Source: Terrimonas sp.
GTDB lineage: Bacteria > Bacteroidota > Bacteroidia > Chitinophagales > Chitinophagaceae
Assembly: GCF_003075435.1 (NCBI RefSeq)
Contig: NZ_QCZJ01000018.1
Location: forward strand, 56,986 to 120,985
Direction: 5' to 3'
DNA: 64,000 bases
Position 1 is the first letter of the stretch, and each line of letters starts with the position of its first letter. Shown in pieces: positions 63,820 to 64,000 of this stretch. The notes beneath the pieces were generated by a model. The model saw only the letters and a list, made by a program, of their open reading frames with translations, was not told the DNA's origin and ran no database searches. Made by a program: the position numbers and the translations under genes.

Positions 63820-64000
63820 AACTCACTCAATATACAAAATTCCGCCGCCTTTTCATTGAGGTTGCAGAGAGTGGCTCGTGGGACACCATAGTCGTTAAGC
63901 TAAGACTTTGTATTAAACTGTAAGGATTCATAATGCGTTTGTTTATTTTTTGGTGCAATGCATACACAATCTATTATCAGCGGGAGATAGGTATGGGATA
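63820..64000. other. Region upstream of the RAYT gene to window end
   Basis: Contains the REP-like word GTGGCTCGTGGGACAC at 63871-63886. No gene is seen. No GUGYG-type intron 5' end was found on the minus strand. Confidence 0.45.
63871..63886 (+). repeat. REP-like 16-base word upstream of the RAYT gene
   Basis: GTGGCTCGTGGGACAC; the same word with one or two changes occurs at 32288-32303, 32130-32145 and, inverted, at 63240-63255. Confidence 0.65.

Noticed and set aside
63820..64000. 5' end of the group II intron
   Set aside because: No GUGYG-type start or domain I landmarks were seen on the minus strand within the window.

Overview
This is a chromosomal window from a member of the Bacteroidota, most likely a Chitinophagaceae-type soil or freshwater bacterium. 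The evidence is a short (285-residue) primary sigma factor without region 1.1, a DUF3276/PUR-family nucleic-acid-binding protein, a type IX secretion plug (DUF5103) protein, many secreted metallopeptidases, weak Shine-Dalgarno sequences, and -7 boxes of the Bacteroidota form TAnnTTTG in front of many genes. No rRNA, tRNA, CRISPR array, prophage or complete insertion sequence was seen.

Layout. 1-9.4 kb: tail of an SPFH protein, a membrane-anchored TIR protein, yajQ, an MBL hydrolase, a GNAT-like protein, an M1 aminopeptidase, folB with a TPR protein, and trxB. 9.6-22.8 kb is a housekeeping block: rpoD, threonine aldolase, pgi, PUR-family protein, an ABC half-transporter, a DUF3052/OmdA-like protein, M48 protease, plsY, prmA, pnp, rpsO and a small membrane protein. 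22.9-33.4 kb: two family 4 glycosyltransferases, a YggS-type PLP protein, acyl-CoA dehydrogenase, a tiny secreted Lys-rich protein, a CDF metal transporter, gcvP and a sterol-desaturase-like protein. 33.4-43.9 kb: YkgJ-type protein, CPA2 antiporter, a folK-dNK-MFS operon, sppA, an ABC-2 permease, an SRPBCC protein and a degenerate histidine kinase. 44.2-46.9 kb: a sulfatase with its own lipoprotein formylglycine-generating enzyme, behind a palindromic operator-like promoter. 47.2-62.6 kb: PEMT-like and VOC proteins, a TPR lipoprotein, a CinA-C/SDR/topoisomerase IB stress-type group, a lone GH32 enzyme, a DUF885 hydrolase, an amino acid permease with an AraC regulator, a methyltransferase, an FtsX/LolE permease and the T9SS plug gene. 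63-64 kb: a RAYT (Y1, IS200-like) transposase.

How parts work together. folB and folK supply two folate steps from separate loci; gcvP delivers one-carbon units to the folate pool. rpsO and pnp are linked as in many bacteria. The sulfatase and its FGE form a self-sufficient maturation pair. Surface functions (M1, M48, DUF885, GH32, sulfatase, T9SS plug) suggest degradation of external polymers.

The least ordinary part is the right end. A RAYT gene is flanked by inverted copies of a 16-base palindrome-related word, and just downstream, in the same orientation, lies a canonical 34-nt group II intron domain V followed by a domain VI-like hairpin. The same 16-base word also sits in a 158-bp tandem duplication near 32 kb. 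Several further families of short intergenic repeats occur, one of which enters coding sequence. All of this was read by eye; no database search was run.
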